DNA of 64,000 bases from a virus: positions 40,510 through 104,509 of IMG/VR virus record IMGVR_UViG_3300037089_000251. One strand, written 5' to 3'. Below the pieces are notes generated by a model that saw only the letters and a list, made by a program, of their open reading frames with translations, did no database searches and was not told the origin of the DNA. Position numbers and translations under genes: made by a program. Positions 32,081 through 40,751 of the stretch are shown here, one piece after another (within the stretch, counting starts at the first letter, position 1; each line of letters begins with the position of its first letter).

Positions 32081-32719
32081 ATGTACCTTGCCCTGCTCTT
32101 ATTGCTGCCGTTTCTCCTTGCCCTTCTGGCGTGGTATATCCTCAAGGCACGGGGAGAGACTTTCTTTGGTCCCCTTCAAGTCGGCATCGCCTTGGGCATC
32201 TGCCTCCTCATCGCCGGGGCGGGGCTTGGCTTGGAGTTCTACGGGGTCACGAGCGATACCGAGATTTGGAGCGGCTCCATCACCCAAAAACAACGGGAGG
32301 AAGTCTCCTGCCGCCATTCCTACCAGTGCAACTGCCATGAAGTCTGCACAGGCTCGGGCAAAGACGAGACATGCTCAGAGCATTGCGACACCTGCTATGA
32401 ACACAGCTTTGACGTGGATTGGGACGTGTTCTCCTCCACCGGAAAGCAAATCAGCATCGACACCATTGACCGGCAGGGACTCTCCATGCCGCCCCGGTGG
32501 GGAGCCGCCTATGTGGGCGAACCCACGGCGGAGGCACATGAGTTCACTAATTACTTCCTCGCCGCACCCGACGACATTATGCTGCGCCATGACGCCCCCA
32601 AGGGCTTCGAGGGGCTGGTACCGGAGTATCCGAAATCCATCACCGACTATTACCATTGCAACCGGTTCCTCCTCGGCGGCGGTGTCGGTATCAGACCATA
32701 TCTGGATGCTCGGGCGTGA
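32081..32719 (+). CDS. Phage membrane protein with Cys-rich domain, possibly truncated, 212 aa
   Basis: Two transmembrane helices (residues 1-20 and about 33-52) are followed by SDTEIWSG and a Cys-rich stretch (CNCHEVCTGSG...CSEHCDTCYEHSFDVDW), a pattern I know from membrane proteins of unknown role in several large myoviruses; those proteins are longer. Here the frame ends soon after YPKSITDYYHCNR, and an overlapping frame continues to 32882, so a frameshift is possible. Confidence 0.6.
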   Translation: MYLALLLLLPFLLALLAWYILKARGETFFGPLQVGIALGICLLIAGAGLGLEFYGVTSDTEIWSGSITQKQREEVSCRHSYQCNCHEVCTGSGKDETCSEHCDTCYEHSFDVDWDVFSSTGKQISIDTIDRQGLSMPPRWGAAYVGEPTAEAHEFTNYFLAAPDDIMLRHDAPKGFEGLVPEYPKSITDYYHCNRFLLGGGVGIRPYLDARA

Positions 32720-32882
32720 GCGTGGACCTGACGGTAAGCCCGTCCCCGGTGCCAAGATTGTCCACACATATGACCTTATCGAGGCGGGGCTGTGCTGGGA
32801 GCAGTGGAACCCCCGCAACGCCACACGTCCCGCTATATCCGAGTTCGTGCGCCAGTTGAAGGAAGACTTCTATAACCTGTGA
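32706..32882 (+). CDS. Small overlapping frame, possible shifted C-terminus, 58 aa
   Basis: ATG 32706 overlaps the previous gene by 14 bases. The product (ending FVRQLKEDFYNL) looks protein-like, but there is no good ribosome binding site. It may be the shifted C-terminus of the membrane protein or a separate small gene. Confidence 0.35.
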   Translation: MLGRERGPDGKPVPGAKIVHTYDLIEAGLCWEQWNPRNATRPAISEFVRQLKEDFYNL

Positions 32883-32891
32883 GGAGACTCT

Positions 32892-33845
32892 ATGAACAAG
32901 CCAAGTTTCGGCGTGATAGTCGGGCGATTCCAAGTCCATGAGCTTCACGACGGGCACATGGAGCTTTTCCGCATCGTCAAGGGACGGCATAACCGCATCA
33001 TCGTGTTCCTCGGATGCAACAAGGTCGGCCCCACCCGGCACGACCCGCTGGACTTCGAGACCAGGAAAAAGATGGTGCAGGCGAAGTTCCCCGAGTTCAC
33101 CGTCCTGCCGCTCAAGGACAAGAAGACGGACGAGGAGTGGTCCAAGGACTTGGACGAGCGCATATCCGACGCCGTGGGGGAGATTCCCTCCGAGGTCATC
33201 CTGTATGGCAGCCGGGAGAGCTTTGCCCCCCATTACCACGGCAGGCACAAGGTCAGGGAACTGGAAATCGAGGTTCCTCCGTCCCTTACCAGCACGGACA
33301 TACGTGCCAAGCTGACCAATCAAGTCATGGAGTCGCCGGACTTCCGTGCTGGCATCATCTATGCCATGAACCAGCTATGGCCACGGCTCATCCCCGTGGT
33401 GGATATCGCCATCGTCCACAAGGCGGAGAAGGGGCTGATGCTCCTGCTCGGAAAGAAGAAGGACGACACCAACTGGCGCTTTCCCGGTGGTCACGCCATA
33501 AAAAAGAACAGCACCTTCGAGGCGGACGCCAAGATGGAGGTATTCGAGGAGACGGGCTTGGATGTCCATGACCTTGAGTACATCGGCTCAGGTCTGGTGG
33601 ATAGCTGGCGCTGGAGGTCGGAGCCGTCCGAGGGGTTCAAGACCATCTTCTACCTCGCCCACAGCATGACCATGGGCGGCAAGGGGGCGGACGACCTGGC
33701 GGAGTCCCGGTGGTTCGAGTTCAGCAAGCTCACCGTGTACGACATCGAGAAGGAGCACAAGCCGCTCTTCGAGATGCTGCAACAACACCTTACTACCAAA
33801 AAGGAGAACACCCATGCCGGAAAAGATGGTTCCAGTATTCGCTAA
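32892..33845 (+). CDS. nadM-like: Bifunctional NMN adenylyltransferase / Nudix protein, 317 aa
   Basis: The N-terminal domain (residues 1-165) is a nucleotidyltransferase: GVIVGRFQVHELHDGHMEL (the HxGH-type ATP site, here HDGH) and LTSTDIRAKL (the STxIR motif), joining NMN and ATP to make NAD+. The C-terminal domain (about 175-300) is Nudix-like: WRFPGGHAIKK...MEVFEETGLD, which keeps the metal-binding EVxEExG but lacks the usual Arg and first Glu. The two-domain layout matches NadM/Nudix enzymes. With the nicotinamide phosphoribosyltransferase at 34888 it completes a two-step NAD+ salvage route (nicotinamide to NMN to NAD+). Confidence 0.9.
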   Translation: MNKPSFGVIVGRFQVHELHDGHMELFRIVKGRHNRIIVFLGCNKVGPTRHDPLDFETRKKMVQAKFPEFTVLPLKDKKTDEEWSKDLDERISDAVGEIPSEVILYGSRESFAPHYHGRHKVRELEIEVPPSLTSTDIRAKLTNQVMESPDFRAGIIYAMNQLWPRLIPVVDIAIVHKAEKGLMLLLGKKKDDTNWRFPGGHAIKKNSTFEADAKMEVFEETGLDVHDLEYIGSGLVDSWRWRSEPSEGFKTIFYLAHSMTMGGKGADDLAESRWFEFSKLTVYDIEKEHKPLFEMLQQHLTTKKENTHAGKDGSSIR

Positions 33846-34236
33846 CCGGGCACCGTGGAATGACCTCGTACTTGACGGAAAACGCCATGTTAAAACACTT
33901 TCCTTTAACTGGAAACACCGGGGACCCATCCTCCTTTACACGTCCTCCAACCGGGTGGATTGGTGGGGGTTCGACCAGTACGACATGACCAAGCAGGACA
34001 TCCCAAAGGGTGTAATCGTAGGCTCTGCAATGGTGGTTGATGTGGTCCCCACGGACACACTTCCACAGATTTTCTACGACAAGGACCCCAATCTGGAGGG
34101 CACTATGGGGCAGGCGTTCGTGGTCATCGTGGAGAACCCACGGCGCTTCAAACGTCCCATCCCGTTCAAGCCGCCACAGGGGACAGTCAGGATTAGTTCA
34201 GCGCCCGCACGCTATTTGCGACGAGCAGTGCTCTAA
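33814..34236 (+). CDS. ASCH-domain protein, 140 aa
   Basis: AAAAAGGAG precedes ATG 33814, which overlaps the NMN adenylyltransferase gene by 32 bases. The domain pattern (WNDLVLDGKRHVKTLSFNWKHRGPILLYTSS at the start, FKRPIPFKPPQG near the end) fits the ASCH/PUA-like fold, predicted to bind RNA or modified nucleosides. It is the second ASCH protein in the window, again next to a nucleotide enzyme. The C-terminus looks complete. Confidence 0.6.
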   Translation: MPEKMVPVFANRAPWNDLVLDGKRHVKTLSFNWKHRGPILLYTSSNRVDWWGFDQYDMTKQDIPKGVIVGSAMVVDVVPTDTLPQIFYDKDPNLEGTMGQAFVVIVENPRRFKRPIPFKPPQGTVRISSAPARYLRRAVL

Positions 34237-34277
34237 TTTCAGGACTATGACAATCATTATAGGAGGTATTGCATATT

Positions 34278-34910
34278 ATGGTTGTCTACAAGGGTGAGGA
34301 CTTATCAGGAAAGTTTTTTGGATATTGGGAAGTTATTAAACCCATACGGGAGGAATATCCGTATAAAGGGGGAAGCAAGTCTCGGTGGGTATGGGTGTGC
34401 CGTTGTAAGTGTGGAAAAGAAAGACCACAGCGTAGGGAATCTCTTATAAAGGGGTTTACCAAGTCTTGTGGATGCATGGCACTCCTGTTTATGCACGAAG
34501 CCCGCATAAAGCCTGACCAGCACCGGTTGAAGTGGGCTGCTTACAGGAATTATAAGTCTGCTGCCAAGCGGCGTGGCTATGGTTTTTCTCTATCGTTTGA
34601 TGAGTTCAAGGTTCTGATGGCTTCAGACTGTCATTACTGCGGAATGCCCCCGTCACTAGTCTACAAGGATGATTATCTGGAAAAGGCTTCAAGTTTTTAC
34701 AAGGCTCAGGCGAGGGATTTCTTGTACAACGGAGTAGACCGTGTTGATAATCGACTCGGATATACATCGGAAAACTGTGTTGCAGCCTGTGGTCCCTGCA
34801 ACCGTTCCAAGCACGCAATGACATTGGAAAATTGGCTGAAGTGGATAAGCAGACTATATGAGTACCAATTTTCAAAAGGAGATAGAAATGCCCCAAAAGC
34901 TCAAGATTAA
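34278..34910 (+). CDS. HNH homing endonuclease, 210 aa
   Basis: AGGAGG lies 12 bases before ATG 34278. N-terminal zinc module (WVCRCKCGKER...KSCGCMA), then CHYCGM, NGVDRVDN and NCVAACGPCN forming the HNH core. It is clearly related to the protein at 8389 (both share RNYKSAAKRRGY-type helices and the closing LxWxxRLYE). AT-rich; its 3' end overlaps the following NAD+ salvage gene by 23 bases. Confidence 0.9.
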   Translation: MVVYKGEDLSGKFFGYWEVIKPIREEYPYKGGSKSRWVWVCRCKCGKERPQRRESLIKGFTKSCGCMALLFMHEARIKPDQHRLKWAAYRNYKSAAKRRGYGFSLSFDEFKVLMASDCHYCGMPPSLVYKDDYLEKASSFYKAQARDFLYNGVDRVDNRLGYTSENCVAACGPCNRSKHAMTLENWLKWISRLYEYQFSKGDRNAPKAQD

Positions 34911-36324
34911 CCCTATTCTCGATACTGATTCCTATAAGCTCTCACACTGGGTTCAGTACCCCCCGGATACGGAGTATGTCTACTCTTATCTGATGAGTCG
35001 GGGTGGATTCTGGAAGAACACCCTGTTCTTTGGGCTTCAGTATACTCTGAAAGCTTATTTTGAGGGCAAGGTTTTTGATAAAAAAGACGTGGAGCAGGCC
35101 GCCGCCGAGTCCTTCAAGCATTTCGGCAATGGCGACGTGTTCAATTACAAGGGCTGGATGCGGCTCCTCAAAAAGCACGGAGGGATACTGCCCCTGCATG
35201 TCCGGGCGGTCCCGGAGGGCATGGTTGTCCCCGTCAAGCACCCCATCATGACTATTCAGAACACTGACAAGGAGTTCCCGTGGCTGACCAACTGGGCGGA
35301 GACCCGACTACTGAGCGGCACTTGGTACCCCATCACGGTCGGGACGCTCTCTTTTGAAATCAAGCAGGCCATCGGGGCGGACCTCGTGCGCACGGGCGAC
35401 CCCTCGCTCCTGCCCTTCAAGCTGCACGACTTCGGATACCGGGGCGTCTCCTCGCAGGAGACGGCAGCCATCGGCGGGGCTGCCCACCTTGTCAACTTCA
35501 TGGGCACCGACACCATGGCTGCCTTGGCGCTCTTGGAGCAGTACTACGATGCCGACATGGCGGGGTTCAGCATCCCGGCTATGGAGCACAGCACCGTTAC
35601 CTCGTGGGGCGAGGAGAACGAGGCTGACGCCTACGAGAACATGATTGACAGGTTCCCGAACGGTCTCGTGGCGTGCGTCATCGACTCCTATGACCCGCAC
35701 CGGGCGGTAGCGGAGATATTCGGCGGCAAGCTGCGGGAGAAGATTCTCCGCAGGGGCGGGACGGTCGTCCTGCGCCCCGACTCCGGGGACCCCTGCGTCG
35801 TCATTGAGGACATCTTCAACATCGCCGCCGACAAGTTCGGGTTCGAGACGAACAACAAGGGCTGGAAGGTGCTTCCAAGGCAGATTCGCCTGATACAGGG
35901 TGACGGCGTCAACTACCAGAACATCCTCCGCATCAACTCGCACCTTACCCGTGCGGGCTGGTCGATGGACAACTGGGGCTATGGCATGGGCGGGGCGCTG
36001 CTCCAGCAGCAGAACCGGGACACCATGCGCTTCGCCATCAAGTGCTCCGCCATTAGGCGTGACGGTACTTGGGAGGAGGTCCACAAGACCACCATCACCG
36101 ACCCCTCCAAGGCGAGCATCGGCGGGCGCTTCAACCTGATGCTCACCCCTGACGGGGAGTTCGAGACCTCGCAGGTGGACGACTTCGACGACCGCACGTC
36201 CATCGGCTGCACCAACCTGCTGGAGACGGTGTTCGAGGACGGAAAGGTCACCCGCCACCAGACGCTCGAACAGATTCGTGCCATCGCCAAGGAGTACGAC
36301 CGTTACGACAAAGAGGAGTACTAG
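34888..36324 (+). CDS. nadV: Nicotinamide phosphoribosyltransferase, 478 aa
   Basis: Makes NMN from nicotinamide and PRPP. Recognised by INPILDTDSYKLSHW (start), FKLHDFGYRGVSSQETAAIGG, FSIPAMEHSTVTSWGEENE (with the His that is phosphorylated in the family), IDSYDPHRAV, VLRPDSGDP (PRPP-binding Asp) and LIQGDGVN. Length is normal for phage and bacterial NadV/Nampt. ATG 34888 follows AAAGGAGA. The first 200 bases are AT-richer than the rest, next to the HNH gene. With the NMN adenylyltransferase it restores NAD+. Confidence 0.95.
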   Translation: MPQKLKINPILDTDSYKLSHWVQYPPDTEYVYSYLMSRGGFWKNTLFFGLQYTLKAYFEGKVFDKKDVEQAAAESFKHFGNGDVFNYKGWMRLLKKHGGILPLHVRAVPEGMVVPVKHPIMTIQNTDKEFPWLTNWAETRLLSGTWYPITVGTLSFEIKQAIGADLVRTGDPSLLPFKLHDFGYRGVSSQETAAIGGAAHLVNFMGTDTMAALALLEQYYDADMAGFSIPAMEHSTVTSWGEENEADAYENMIDRFPNGLVACVIDSYDPHRAVAEIFGGKLREKILRRGGTVVLRPDSGDPCVVIEDIFNIAADKFGFETNNKGWKVLPRQIRLIQGDGVNYQNILRINSHLTRAGWSMDNWGYGMGGALLQQQNRDTMRFAIKCSAIRRDGTWEEVHKTTITDPSKASIGGRFNLMLTPDGEFETSQVDDFDDRTSIGCTNLLETVFEDGKVTRHQTLEQIRAIAKEYDRYDKEEY

Positions 36325-36594
36325 ATGTTCGAGGGCTACTTCAACAACCGGCTGACGGACCTAACCCTCGTCAGCCGTAGGATTCTTGGGCGCTGGTTCC
36401 TGTGGGAGGTCCATACGGACGCCTGCACCTGCACCTACTGCACGGGCTACTGGGACTTCGACAAGTCCCAAAACGGCAAGGGGTGGCGTGGGTGCAGGTT
36501 CAAGATTATCCTCCCCGAAAGCTGGCGTCACGGCTGGAAGATACTTACCTTCCGAACCAACAACGCATACCAGCACTACCTGAGACTGGCATGA
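36325..36594 (+). CDS. Hypothetical Cys/Trp-rich protein, 89 aa
   Basis: Starts directly after the stop of the nicotinamide phosphoribosyltransferase gene, with AGAGGAG as ribosome binding site. It has one CTCTYC cluster and five Trp. No family recognised. Overlaps the next gene by 4 bases (ATGA). Confidence 0.55.
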   Translation: MFEGYFNNRLTDLTLVSRRILGRWFLWEVHTDACTCTYCTGYWDFDKSQNGKGWRGCRFKIILPESWRHGWKILTFRTNNAYQHYLRLA

Positions 36595-37190
36595 GACAAT
36601 ATCCCGAGATACCCGGAAGCTCCAAGGCACCCCTTGGAAAGCCTTGCATAGCCTTCTACAAATATGACGGCTCCAACCTGCGGTGGGAGTGGTCACCCAA
36701 GCGTGGGTGGTACAAGTTCGGGACCCGGACACAGCTTTTCGACCACACCGACCCCCTCTACGGTCAGGCCATTCCCATCTTCCTCGACACCATGGGGGAC
36801 GAGATTGCCCGGCGCTGCCGGAAGCTTGAGCGGGGCGTCCAGCGCATCATTGTCTTCACCGAGTTCTTCGGTCCCTCCAGCTTCGCCGGTCAGCACGTCG
36901 AGGCTGAGCCTAAAGAGCTTCGCCTCATCGACGCCAACCTCTTCAAGCGGGGCATCATGAAGCCCCGAATATTCTCCGACACCTTCGGTGACCTTCCATA
37001 CTGCGCACAGGTCGTCTACGAGGGGAACCTCAACCAGCCGTTCATAGAGGACGTGCGGGCGGGAAAGTATCCCGTGTGGGAGGGGGTCGTGGCCAAGGGC
37101 GACGACTTCATGGTGAAGATAAAGACCAAGGCGTACTTCGACAAGCTCATCGAGGTCTACAAAACCGAATATCGGCGGTATTGGGAATAG
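36591..37190 (+). CDS. RNA ligase-like nucleotidyltransferase, 199 aa
   Basis: Motif I is KYDGSNLRW (residues 24-32), where Lys would carry AMP; FTEFFG fits motif III, PVWEGVVAKG motif IV and MVKIKTKAYF motif V of the DNA/RNA ligase superfamily. At 199 residues it is only the nucleotidyltransferase core, like small Rnl2-type RNA ligases, without a C-terminal domain. It may mend tRNA cut by host defences, fitting the tRNA cluster; this is inference. Confidence 0.75.
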   Translation: MRQYPEIPGSSKAPLGKPCIAFYKYDGSNLRWEWSPKRGWYKFGTRTQLFDHTDPLYGQAIPIFLDTMGDEIARRCRKLERGVQRIIVFTEFFGPSSFAGQHVEAEPKELRLIDANLFKRGIMKPRIFSDTFGDLPYCAQVVYEGNLNQPFIEDVRAGKYPVWEGVVAKGDDFMVKIKTKAYFDKLIEVYKTEYRRYWE

Positions 37191-37200
37191 AGAGGTCATC

Positions 37201-37596
37201 ATGGAAAAGCACTTCGTCACGTTCTATAGCCCCGGCACCTTCGTGGCCGAGGAAAGCTCTACTCCCATGGATAGCTGGGATGTGGATGCCGCCAAGAAGG
37301 CGGCGACCAAAATCAAGGAGCGGCACGGTGCCGTGCCCTATGGTTTCAGGTTCACTACCCGGAGCCGGGGGGAAGAAGACCTTGACTCCAAGGTCACCAA
37401 GACGAGTCCGTTCTATTTCCTCGGCGGAAGGGTCGAGACTCTCGCCCAGGTCAAGGCACGGGCGACCTCCAACGACAGCATCCTCGTCAGCAACATGGAA
37501 TGCAACAAGTTCAAGAGAATAATCACCAACAGCAACTCGGGATGGTCATGGACCCAGCCCTTGGAGGACACGGATATCGTGCTGGACTGGCCATGA
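37201..37596 (+). CDS. Hypothetical protein, 131 aa
   Basis: AGAGGTC precedes the ATG. An alpha/beta protein (FVTFYSPGTFVAEES, AAKKAATKIKERHGAVPYGFRF, ILVSNMECNKF) with a pattern seen in many phage proteins of unknown role. Part of the operon from the salvage genes to the HAD gene. Confidence 0.55.
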   Translation: MEKHFVTFYSPGTFVAEESSTPMDSWDVDAAKKAATKIKERHGAVPYGFRFTTRSRGEEDLDSKVTKTSPFYFLGGRVETLAQVKARATSNDSILVSNMECNKFKRIITNSNSGWSWTQPLEDTDIVLDWP

Positions 37597-37606
37597 GGGA
37601 GGCTTG

Positions 37607-37942
37607 ATGGGTTGGATAGGCGTTGATTTAGATGGCACACTGGCGGACATGAGCAAGCCGCCGATTCCTGGAACCAATATTGGTCCACCGATTGAAAAAA
37701 TGGTACAGCGTATCCGCAAGTGGATTGCGGAGGGCAAAGAGGTTCGTATCGTCACGGCTCGGGTGGGGTGGAACCGGGACCAAGTCCCGATGATTCAGTG
37801 GTACATACGGGCTTGCGGGGTCACGGACAAGGAACTTGCCATAACCGCATCCAAGGACTACGACATGGAGTATCTCTGGGACGACCGGGCAATCCAGATA
37901 GTAACCAACACCGGAGACAGGGCGGACGGGCTGGAGGACTAG
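37607..37942 (+). CDS. HAD-superfamily phosphatase-like protein, 111 aa
   Basis: Motif I is GVDLDGTLAD (residues 4-13), with the nucleophile and acid-base Asp pair. VRIVTARVG carries the motif II Thr, and WDDRAIQI near the C-terminus fits motif IV. The small size without a large cap suits a 5'(3')-nucleotidase-like or polynucleotide 3'-phosphatase-like role. ATG 37607 is preferred to TTG 37604. Followed without a gap by the next gene. Confidence 0.75.
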   Translation: MGWIGVDLDGTLADMSKPPIPGTNIGPPIEKMVQRIRKWIAEGKEVRIVTARVGWNRDQVPMIQWYIRACGVTDKELAITASKDYDMEYLWDDRAIQIVTNTGDRADGLED

Positions 37943-38167
37943 ATGAGGATAGCCATGCGTGCCCCCGAGGGGCATTTCATACAGGACAGGCTCAAGAGGG
38001 TGACCTTGGAGGCAGAGAACCCCGCCGATGAGGAGACCCTCGTGTCCATCATGAGGATGATTCAGGCATTCCCTATCGGCAAGCTCAACAAGGCTGCCAA
38101 GAAAAACACAGAAGACCTGCCTGTAGTCGAATCTGATATCATGGAATGGGCTAACAAGGAAGGCTAG
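37943..38167 (+). CDS. Hypothetical protein, 74 aa
   Basis: Starts right after the HAD gene stop with GGAGGA upstream. A mixed helical protein (ETLVSIMRMIQAFPIGKLNKAAKK) with an acidic end. No family recognised. Ends in a 4-base overlap with the convergent gene from the other strand. Confidence 0.5.
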   Translation: MRIAMRAPEGHFIQDRLKRVTLEAENPADEETLVSIMRMIQAFPIGKLNKAAKKNTEDLPVVESDIMEWANKEG

Positions 38168-39828
38168 GTATAAGACTCAAGGAACCCAGTGGCCCCGAAG
38201 GCTCTCACCCTCGGGGTCATCGTTATTTTGGGGGCCGTGACGGTTGCGGTCTCGATTATCTCAAGGTTCACCAGCCGGGTGACCAGCGGGACAAACACCT
38301 TCCAGTCAGCCATCGCCGATATGCTCAGGGTATAGACGAACTGCGGGGCGGTGCCGGACTGGTCACGCTGCGCTCCGATGTAAGAGCGGCTCGCCTCAAA
38401 CAGGGTTATCCCGTCCGCCTCCATGTTCGTCCGCCTCATGATGAGAAGCTGCTGGCGTAGCATCTCGCTGAGGTCCGAGGCGGTCTGGAGGTCGTTCGCC
38501 CGGCAGTCAACAGTGAAGTTCAGGTTCTCCTTGCTCCCGTACACCTCGTAGGTTTCGCACACCGTAGGAGACACGATGATGGCCACTTGGTCGTCCTTGA
38601 ACACGTTGTCCCCGATGGCAAGCCTGAGACCAGGAATGATGTTCTGGTTAAGGTTGTACTTCTTGGCCACAGCCTTCGCTACACCGGCATCCACCCGCAT
38701 TTCCCACCGCAGCCATTGCCCCGGCATGAGCAGGGTCGGGAGCGTCACTGTCCCGTCGCTGCTTACAATAGCCGTCGTGGAGCTTCCCGACGAGGTCTGG
38801 ATGAAGACTTGGTTGGGGGCGAGGGTCTCCCCCGGAGCCACCCCCACCTGTAGGATGTCCTCGGGGTTGGTGCCTATCGCTGCCGTGGGGTCAACCTTCA
38901 CGACGAGGTGCGCCGTCAAGGTCTGCCCGGCAGGCGTCCACTCGGAAAGCTCCAGCCAGTCGTTCGAGGCATACCATGTGAAGTCCTTTCCGGGGACAAG
39001 CTGGTAGCCTGTGTCGTCCGTCAGGGTGAACGATATCATGGTCTGGATGGTCTGTGGCGGGCTGGTGGGCACTACCGTGCGCCCCACCGGTATGCCGACT
39101 ATCTCCCTTCCCCCCACCGTGCTCGGGCACACCACCTCTTCAACCGTCTGCTGATACCAATAATCCACCAGGGGAACCAAGGGCGTGGGCGGCGACCCGG
39201 ACAGCAGTATCAGTCCGGCCGGTGTAGGGGTGAGGAGGTATATCTGCTCCGGGGACAAAAGCATGTCTATGGGGATGGGGGGGCTGCTGCCTACGGTCGT
39301 GGGGTATGTCCCGTCGTTTACGAAGGTCACCAGGTCAACGGGAGGGCTGTTCTCCCCCTCGATATAGCCGGACAGCGCAGTGCCGTCTATACCTGGAGCG
39401 AGATACACCACCGAACCCTTGGCATTGGATACCTTGCCTTCCTTCCACCGGAAGGTCTGGATGGTCAGGGCTACATCCCTTGTCTGCTCGTCCACGGAGT
39501 CCACATTGAGGTAGTACACGCCGGATACGGGCGTTTTCCGAGTGGCGTCAACCTCCTGCACCCACTCGATGAACTGCCCCTCCTTGCTCTGAATCTTGGC
39601 GAGGATGGCACGACCATAGTCCTTGCAGATGAAGTAGTCGGGGGAGAGGCGGTTGCCCGAGGAGGTCACGTTCTTGATGTTGACCTGGGCGTCCTTCCAC
39701 TGGATAAGGTTGTTGAATTGGGAGGATACTTCGCCCAAGGTACTGCGGAACCGTGGGCTGCGGCTGACGGCGTCTTCGATAACCCTGCGGATATAGGCAA
39801 TGAGATTCCCGCCCGTGAGGTCAAGCAT
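38164..39828 (-). CDS. Virion structural protein, 554 aa
   Basis: A long, beta-rich protein with many Thr, Pro and Val, few Cys, and repeats of short strand pairs (VAPGETLAPNQVFIQTSS, LPTLLMPGQWLRWEM). The last 150 residues are more mixed (SDLSEMLRQQLLIMRRTNMEADG, VFVPLVTRLVNLEI), like tail or neck proteins. No exact family. It is the last gene of a reverse-strand cluster that begins near 43304. Confidence 0.6.
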   Translation of the reverse strand: MLDLTGGNLIAYIRRVIEDAVSRSPRFRSTLGEVSSQFNNLIQWKDAQVNIKNVTSSGNRLSPDYFICKDYGRAILAKIQSKEGQFIEWVQEVDATRKTPVSGVYYLNVDSVDEQTRDVALTIQTFRWKEGKVSNAKGSVVYLAPGIDGTALSGYIEGENSPPVDLVTFVNDGTYPTTVGSSPPIPIDMLLSPEQIYLLTPTPAGLILLSGSPPTPLVPLVDYWYQQTVEEVVCPSTVGGREIVGIPVGRTVVPTSPPQTIQTMISFTLTDDTGYQLVPGKDFTWYASNDWLELSEWTPAGQTLTAHLVVKVDPTAAIGTNPEDILQVGVAPGETLAPNQVFIQTSSGSSTTAIVSSDGTVTLPTLLMPGQWLRWEMRVDAGVAKAVAKKYNLNQNIIPGLRLAIGDNVFKDDQVAIIVSPTVCETYEVYGSKENLNFTVDCRANDLQTASDLSEMLRQQLLIMRRTNMEADGITLFEASRSYIGAQRDQSGTAPQFVYTLSISAMADWKVFVPLVTRLVNLEIIETATVTAPKITMTPRVRAFGATGFLESYT

Positions 39829-39912
39829 CGTGTCTCCCTATGAGTTTCGGCTACCAAGCCGCCGAACAGGCTCTATAATCCAATCCCATAGGCGGGAACC
39901 TGCGAGTTTAGC

Positions 39913-40137
39913 TTACAGCTTCGCTTTGATGGCGGCGATGACCTTCTTGGCGTCCGTCTCGGCGGCGGTCTCAAGCTTGGTGACCTCGGCTTTGACCTCG
40001 GCGAGAACCTTCTCCGCCTCGGGCTTTACCTTGGCTGCTTCAGTGGAGGCAAAAAGCTTTGCCTTCGCCCACCACCCGGTCAGGATGGCCACGAGATGGC
40101 TGATGGTCAGCCCCGCTACGATGGTTGATACTACCAT
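39913..40137 (-). CDS. Membrane-anchored coiled-coil protein, 74 aa
   Basis: One N-terminal transmembrane helix (about residues 3-23, VSTIVAGLTISHLVAILTGWW) is followed by a 45-residue Ala/Lys/Glu coiled coil (KPEAEKVLAEVKAEVTKLETA). AAGGAGA precedes the start. This form resembles small spanin-, holin- or membrane-tether-like proteins, but no lysis gene is beside it. Confidence 0.6.
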   Translation of the reverse strand: MVVSTIVAGLTISHLVAILTGWWAKAKLFASTEAAKVKPEAEKVLAEVKAEVTKLETAAETDAKKVIAAIKAKL

Positions 40138-40172
40138 GGTGTTTCTCCTTTTGACTCTTCTCTGCCGAACTC

Positions 40173-40694
40173 TTACCAGCTACTTCCCCGACTGACCTCG
40201 TTGTCGTCGGTAAGCTTGTCGATGTCCCCCTTGTTGCTGTCCTTGTCCATTATCTTGACGGGCAGGGCGGCATAATCGACACCGGGCGGCGGGGGCGGAA
40301 CAGTCTGGGTGACAGGCTCAATCCACTGGTGGATGGAGCGCCGGATGTCCCCGATGGACACATAGGCGTGTATCCTCGGGTACCAGCGGTTCTCGATTTC
40401 AATCTGGTCTGGGGAACTGTACTCAAGGATATTCCACTCGGAGCCGTCGTTTGCCTGGAAGGTTGCCCAAGGCATCAGGTAGGCAAAGAAAATCTCGTCC
40501 CCCTCAATCGGCGACAGGGGGTTGGGCATCTGCATGGTTCCGGGATTGGGCTTGAACTGGGCGAAGGTGGAGGTACGCACATCCAAGGGGTCGCCCACGA
40601 TGGCCTGAAGCTCCTGGTCATCGTTCGGATGGTCTGCCTCGCACAGGACCCCGGCAGTCTTTGCCAATGCATCGGTAAGCTCGGTTACGTTCAT
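40173..40694 (-). CDS. Hypothetical virion-associated protein, 173 aa
   Basis: A helical start (VTELTDALAKTAGVL), a beta-rich middle (FFAYLMPWATFQANDGSEWNILEY) and a Pro run near residue 133 (VPPPPPGVDY). AGAGAGGAA precedes the start. No family recognised; placement among virion genes suggests a minor structural protein. Confidence 0.5.
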   Translation of the reverse strand: MNVTELTDALAKTAGVLCEADHPNDDQELQAIVGDPLDVRTSTFAQFKPNPGTMQMPNPLSPIEGDEIFFAYLMPWATFQANDGSEWNILEYSSPDQIEIENRWYPRIHAYVSIGDIRRSIHQWIEPVTQTVPPPPPGVDYAALPVKIMDKDSNKGDIDKLTDDNEVSRGSSW

Positions 40695-40751
40695 AGCGGT
40701 TCCTCTCTTAAGGCTTGAATAGTTCTGTTTCGGGGTTGTTTCCCCGCTTTG

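Noticed and set aside
35308-36258. 316-codon minus-strand frame opposite the nicotinamide phosphoribosyltransferase gene
   Set aside because: Antisense shadow; the plus strand has a clear enzyme with conserved motifs.
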